Source: Clostridia bacterium
GTDB taxonomy: Bacteria; Bacillota; Clostridia; Oscillospirales; Acutalibacteraceae
Direction: 5' to 3'
DNA: 8,125 bases
Assembly (NCBI GenBank): GCA_017454565.1
Contig: JAFTCS010000239.1
Location: 1-8,125 of the forward strand
The position numbers and the translations under genes are program-made. Positions within the stretch are counted from its first letter, which is position 1. The number at the start of each line of letters is the position of its first letter. The notes beneath the pieces are model-generated. The model made no database searches. It was not told the DNA's origin and saw only the letters and a list, made by a program, of their open reading frames with translations. Positions 6,056 through 8,125 of this stretch are shown one piece after another.

Positions 6056-6340
6056 ATACCTGGATCCGTGAAATGCTGAAAAAGATAAACATCGTTTTCG
6101 TTTTGAAAACGGATAAGGCAACGATGCAAAGCCTGTTTCCAAAATATGATTGTCCAGTGCAGTCACGCACCCGACAGGCGGCGAAAACGTACCCATTGGG
6201 TGATATTCAAAGAATAAAGTTGTTGATTGTGAAGCTCTGTTTATCCTGCTTTCAGCATTTTTTCTATTTGAGCTTCACAAATTCCGGATAATGACAGAAA
6301 AGTAACCTTTCCCGTTATAAGCTTAAATTTTTTCAATGTT
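6056..6340. other. Non-coding intergenic stretch with several inverted repeats
   Basis: No frame here has a ribosome site and a recognisable product. Visible structures are CGTTTTC-GTTTT-GAAAACG (6093-6111, 7 bp), the odd palindrome ACCCA-T-TGGGT (6191-6201), and a perfect 11-bp inverted repeat TTGTGAAGCTC (6227-6237) with GAGCTTCACAA (6270-6280) around a 32-base loop. Inside that loop TGCT-TTC-AGCA is followed by six T residues (6247-6263). The words CACGCACCCGACAGG and GGCGGCGAAAACG near 6166-6188 faintly recall the repeat words at 1010-1022 and 1733-1747. Confidence 0.55.
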
Positions 6341-6366
6341 ATTTACATAGATTATTTACAGTAAAT
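6341..6366. promoter_or_regulatory. Candidate operator upstream of the PadR gene
   Basis: ATTTACA occurs twice as a direct repeat (6341-6347 and 6354-6360), 13 bases apart. The second copy is part of the perfect odd palindrome ATTTAC-A-GTAAAT (6354-6366). PadR regulators commonly bind AT-rich dyads near their own promoters. This one ends 25 bases before the -35 box, so autoregulation is possible, but the AT-rich background makes chance occurrence fairly likely. Confidence 0.3.
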
Positions 6367-6391
6367 TAACAACAAATTTTCGGAATATATA

Positions 6392-6420
6392 TTGAAAAAA
6401 TGGTTCTTTTTTGGTATTAT
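6392..6420 (+). promoter_or_regulatory. Promoter of the PadR-family gene
   Basis: TTGAAA (6392-6397) is followed after 17 bases by TATTAT (6415-6420), with TGG just before it as an extended -10. A consensus TATAAT overlaps at 6418-6423 with a longer spacer. A start near 6427 gives a 28-nt leader that carries the AAAGGAAG ribosome site. Confidence 0.68.
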
Positions 6421-6454
6421 AATAACTAACAGTATTAGGAAAGGAAGATGAGCA

Positions 6455-6838
6455 ATGGGAAGGATATCTAACAAGGACGCAAAAAGTTCGTTTGAAGATT
6501 CGTTCAAGAGAGCAACAAGCCCTATGATGACACTGCTGCTGCTGAACGAAAAGCCTATGTATGTATATAGTCTTTCGCAGGAGCTTGAAAAAAGGAGCAA
6601 CAGCACCTATAAAATGAATTTTCTGTACCCTGTTTTGTACCGTCTGCAGGAGCTTGGCTATGTATGCGAGTATTCGCAGGAAATAACCGAGAGCCACAGG
6701 ACAAGAAATTACTACACCATAACCGACGAAGGCAGGGAATACCTTAAATTTATGCTCAAGAAATACCGCGAGCTGCTTAGCGCCGTTGATGTTGTTATAG
6801 AGAAGGGTATCCCGGACGATAAGGCTCAGGGTGCATAA
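6455..6838 (+). CDS. PadR-family winged-helix transcriptional regulator
   Basis: A 127-residue cytoplasmic DNA-binding protein, slightly longer than the approximately 110 residues of the short (PadR-s2 like) class. The PadR pattern is clear: PMMTLLLLNEKPMYVYSLSQEL (about 23-44, split helices of the HTH), then FLYPVLYRLQELGYV (about 56-70, recognition helix with YPxLxRLxxxG), and the wing with RNYYTITDEGREYL (about 83-96). The remaining C-terminal helix (about 97-116) would form the dimer interface. GGAAG at 6443-6447 sits seven bases before the ATG at 6455; the ATG at 6448 is out of frame and closes after seven codons. Such proteins are mostly repressors responding to small hydrophobic molecules or cell-envelope stress and often sit beside a membrane protein gene, but none is adjacent here. 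Its target is unknown: itself or a distant gene, while control of the amylase is conceivable but unsupported. Confidence 0.93.
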   Translation: MGRISNKDAKSSFEDSFKRATSPMMTLLLLNEKPMYVYSLSQELEKRSNSTYKMNFLYPVLYRLQELGYVCEYSQEITESHRTRNYYTITDEGREYLKFMLKKYRELLSAVDVVIEKGIPDDKAQGA

Positions 6839-6863
6839 AAGTAACCAGTGTATAATAAGGGAC

Positions 6864-6880
6864 ACTGCCGCACCGGCAGT
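6864..6880 (+). repeat. 7-bp perfect hairpin after the PadR gene
   Basis: ACTGCCG (6864-6870), loop CAC and CGGCAGT (6874-6880) pair perfectly, 26 bases past the PadR stop codon. The sequence after it is ACCGCCCTG and then only four T residues, so at best it is a weak terminator ahead of the stronger one at 6952-6997. Confidence 0.5.
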
Positions 6881-6945
6881 ACCGCCCTGTTTTGTGCCGC
6901 TTTCTTACGAATCAGACAATAGAATAATTATGCGTTTTAACGACA

Positions 6946-6997
6946 AAAAAGCAGAAGGTCTGTGAGCACAGTGCTTTACAAACCTTCTGTTTTTTTA
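6946..6997. terminator. Bidirectional terminator between the convergent PadR and LRR genes
   Basis: CAGAAGGT (6952-6959) pairs perfectly with ACCTTCTG (6982-6989), and the internal CTGT/ACAG (6960-6963 and 6968-6971) can add an inner stem. On the plus strand the stem is followed by eight T residues (6990-6997). On the minus strand it is followed by C and then six T residues (6945-6950). The same stem can therefore end the PadR transcript and the oppositely oriented LRR transcript. Confidence 0.82.
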
Positions 6998-6999
6998 TT

Positions 7000-7082
7000 A
7001 GACTTTCCCGGAAATTGGAGAAGTGCCGGATCTCGCAAAAGAGACAAGAAAGATGGTGCTTCGGAAATTTCCAAGGAAGTCT
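7000..7082. repeat. Imperfect 17-bp inverted repeat ending at the LRR stop codon
   Basis: AGACTTTCCCGGAAATT (7000-7016) matches the reverse complement of 7066-7082 at 14 of 17 positions. The right arm also contains the perfect 10-bp palindrome GGAAATTTCC (7063-7072). The right arm overlaps the last bases of the LRR stop codon. In the LRR mRNA it would form a stem around a 49-base loop between the stop and the terminator. Confidence 0.45.
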
Positions 7083-8125
7083 ATTGCTGTTTTTTTCTTT
7101 TTCTGATTATGATAACTGCTGCCGCTATTATTATAAGCAAAACGGCCGTAACTGAAATGTACAACGGCAGAGGAAGACTTCCCCCTGTTATTTGAGGCTT
7201 TGGCTTGTAGTCTGCAAGCGATACGCTGTCGGATACAGCCGATGAAAGGGCGCTGTCCTCAACGGAGAGCGAGGATTGCTTATCCGTAGAAGTACCTTCC
7301 GGGTCATAATATTCATTGACCGGCTTTACTGTCAGACCGATATCTCCGGCATATTTGTATACCGGGGTTTCCGGGTTGGCGTATACGGCAGTAATCTCTT
7401 TTTTGCATAATGACAGCACATTATCACCTATATCCGCAACACTGTCGGGTACCACGATAGTTTCCAGCCCTGTACACCCCTCAAATGCGGAATCGCCTAT
7501 GTATGTAACGCTGTCCGGAATGACAGTCTCCGTCAATCCGGTGCATTTTGCAAATGCCCGGTCGCCTATCATAGTTGGGCCTTTCCGAATACTTATTATG
7601 CCGTTATCCGGAATTTTTTCATAGCCCGTCAGAATAGTGCCGCAGTATTTCAGACCGTCCACAGTCTGTTTTTCACCCGCAAGCCGGTCGTAGCTGTCAA
7701 AAGCCTTTATTGCCGCCGACTGCACCGACTCCGGCAGTGTGATATCCATGAGCAAAGTGCAGCCCGAAAACGCCTTGTCTCCGAGAATTCTGATGCCAGC
7801 CGGAATGGAGACCGTTTCAAGACTTGTACAGCCATAAAAGGCGGATTTTCCGATACTCGAAAGCTTATCCGGAAAGTTTATTTTTTTCAGGTTAGTACAT
7901 CCCGAAAATGCTTCGTCGCCGATAGACGTAAGCGTACTGGGCAGAACTACCTCTTCAAGAGAGGTAAATTCCTTGAATGCGCCTGCATATATCCTTGTAA
8001 TACCCTCGGAAAGGGTTATTTTGCGGATAACCGACTTGTACTGATAGATAACCCCGTCGTGGATCCCTGCCCTGAACATGGGCTGAATAGTATCGGTGTC
8101 GGCTGCCTTCTGCTGCATTTCTTCA
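7081..8125 (-). CDS. BspA-like leucine-rich-repeat surface protein with C-terminal membrane anchor, N-terminus outside window
   Basis: The frame stays open to the right edge. The ATG at 8118 lies only seven bases from it and has no ribosome site, and the visible protein lacks a signal peptide, so the real start is very likely beyond the window. Residue numbers count from that ATG. The LRR_5 (BspA) type repeats have the pattern LxxIxIPxxVxxIGxxAFxGCTxL: about 34-56, 57-79, 80-101, 102-125, 126-140, then a variant with DGLKYCGTILTGYEK (154-167), and 175-195, 196-218 and 219-240. A low-complexity Ser/Asp/Pro stalk (about 272-310) leads to a transmembrane helix (about 316-338) and a basic RKRKKQQ tail. 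Such proteins are extracellular and often bind host or matrix molecules; the ligand is unknown. No LPxTG is present (the nearest string is PQITGG). The gene ends with TAG and converges on PadR, sharing the terminator at 6946-6997. Confidence 0.9.
   Translation of the reverse strand, partial: EEMQQKAADTDTIQPMFRAGIHDGVIYQYKSVIRKITLSEGITRIYAGAFKEFTSLEEVVLPSTLTSIGDEAFSGCTNLKKINFPDKLSSIGKSAFYGCTSLETVSIPAGIRILGDKAFSGCTLLMDITLPESVQSAAIKAFDSYDRLAGEKQTVDGLKYCGTILTGYEKIPDNGIISIRKGPTMIGDRAFAKCTGLTETVIPDSVTYIGDSAFEGCTGLETIVVPDSVADIGDNVLSLCKKEITAVYANPETPVYKYAGDIGLTVKPVNEYYDPEGTSTDKQSSLSVEDSALSSAVSDSVSLADYKPKPQITGGSLPLPLYISVTAVLLIIIAAAVIIIRKRKKQQ

Noticed and set aside
6102..6116. Catabolite-response (cre) element at TTGAAAACGGATAAG
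   Set aside because: The last two consensus positions fail and the site lies downstream of the amylase terminator rather than at a promoter.
5957..6291. Open frames on both strands over the amylase terminator and following spacer
   Set aside because: They cross a strong terminator and hairpins, lack ribosome sites, and show no protein-like pattern.
6851..6856. TATAAT after the PadR stop codon as a promoter
   Set aside because: No -35 box at a workable distance, no TGn extension, and only a hairpin and terminator downstream.
8116..8118. ATG at 8118 as the true start of the LRR protein
   Set aside because: No ribosome site in the few bases available, no signal peptide, and the frame remains open to the edge; the protein almost certainly continues beyond the window.

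Overview
The window looks like the chromosome of a low-to-mid GC Gram-positive anaerobe of the class Clostridia, most likely a gut Ruminococcaceae/Oscillospiraceae member. The reasons are purine-rich Shine-Dalgarno sites, AT-rich sigma-A type promoters, a secreted membrane-anchored GH13 amylase built like Bacillus AmyE, a BspA-type leucine-rich-repeat surface protein with a C-terminal membrane helix, a PadR regulator and a DUF815 AAA+ ATPase. The genus is an inference, because no phylogenetic marker other than a 5S rRNA is present.

Layout, left to right. (1) 1-905, minus strand: 3'-truncated DUF815-family ATPase with a good promoter at 944-972. (2) 906-1405: repeat-rich non-coding DNA with a perfect 11-bp hairpin, a diverged ~106-bp tandem duplication and one arm pair of a dispersed ~27-bp motif. 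(3) 1367-1578, minus strand: a complete stand-alone 5S rRNA transcription unit (consensus promoter, short leader hairpin, 5S, poly-T terminator) with no 16S, 23S or tRNA beside it. (4) 1579-1775: AT-rich DNA plus a second hairpin flanked by the same repeat words as in region 2. (5) 1776-2477, minus strand: mtnN (MTA/SAH nucleosidase), with an extended -10 promoter. (6) 2520-2907: divergent intergenic region carrying palindromes, a probable promoter and a potentially structured ~115-nt leader. (7) 2908-5982, plus strand: a 1024-residue surface alpha-amylase, closed by a strong terminator at 6020-6055. (8) 6056-6454: non-coding DNA with an 11-bp perfect inverted repeat, a palindrome and the promoter of the next gene. 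(9) 6455-6838, plus strand: PadR-family repressor. (10) 6839-7080: convergent intergenic region with a terminator that works in both directions. (11) 7081-8125, minus strand: BspA-like LRR surface protein, N-terminus outside the window.

The genes appear to be separate single-gene transcription units rather than one operon. The amylase and the LRR protein share a design: secreted ectodomain, C-terminal transmembrane helix and basic tail, without a canonical LPxTG motif. They are likely displayed on the cell surface, the amylase to degrade starch next to the cell. mtnN recycles MTA and SAH, and 5S rRNA is housekeeping. The PadR protein may regulate itself or a neighbour, but no partner transporter lies next to it.

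No clearly new multi-gene system is visible. The items most worth a second look are the orphan 5S unit, the mosaic hairpin repeats around it, the duplicated C-terminal modules and non-canonical anchor of the amylase, and the structured amylase leader.
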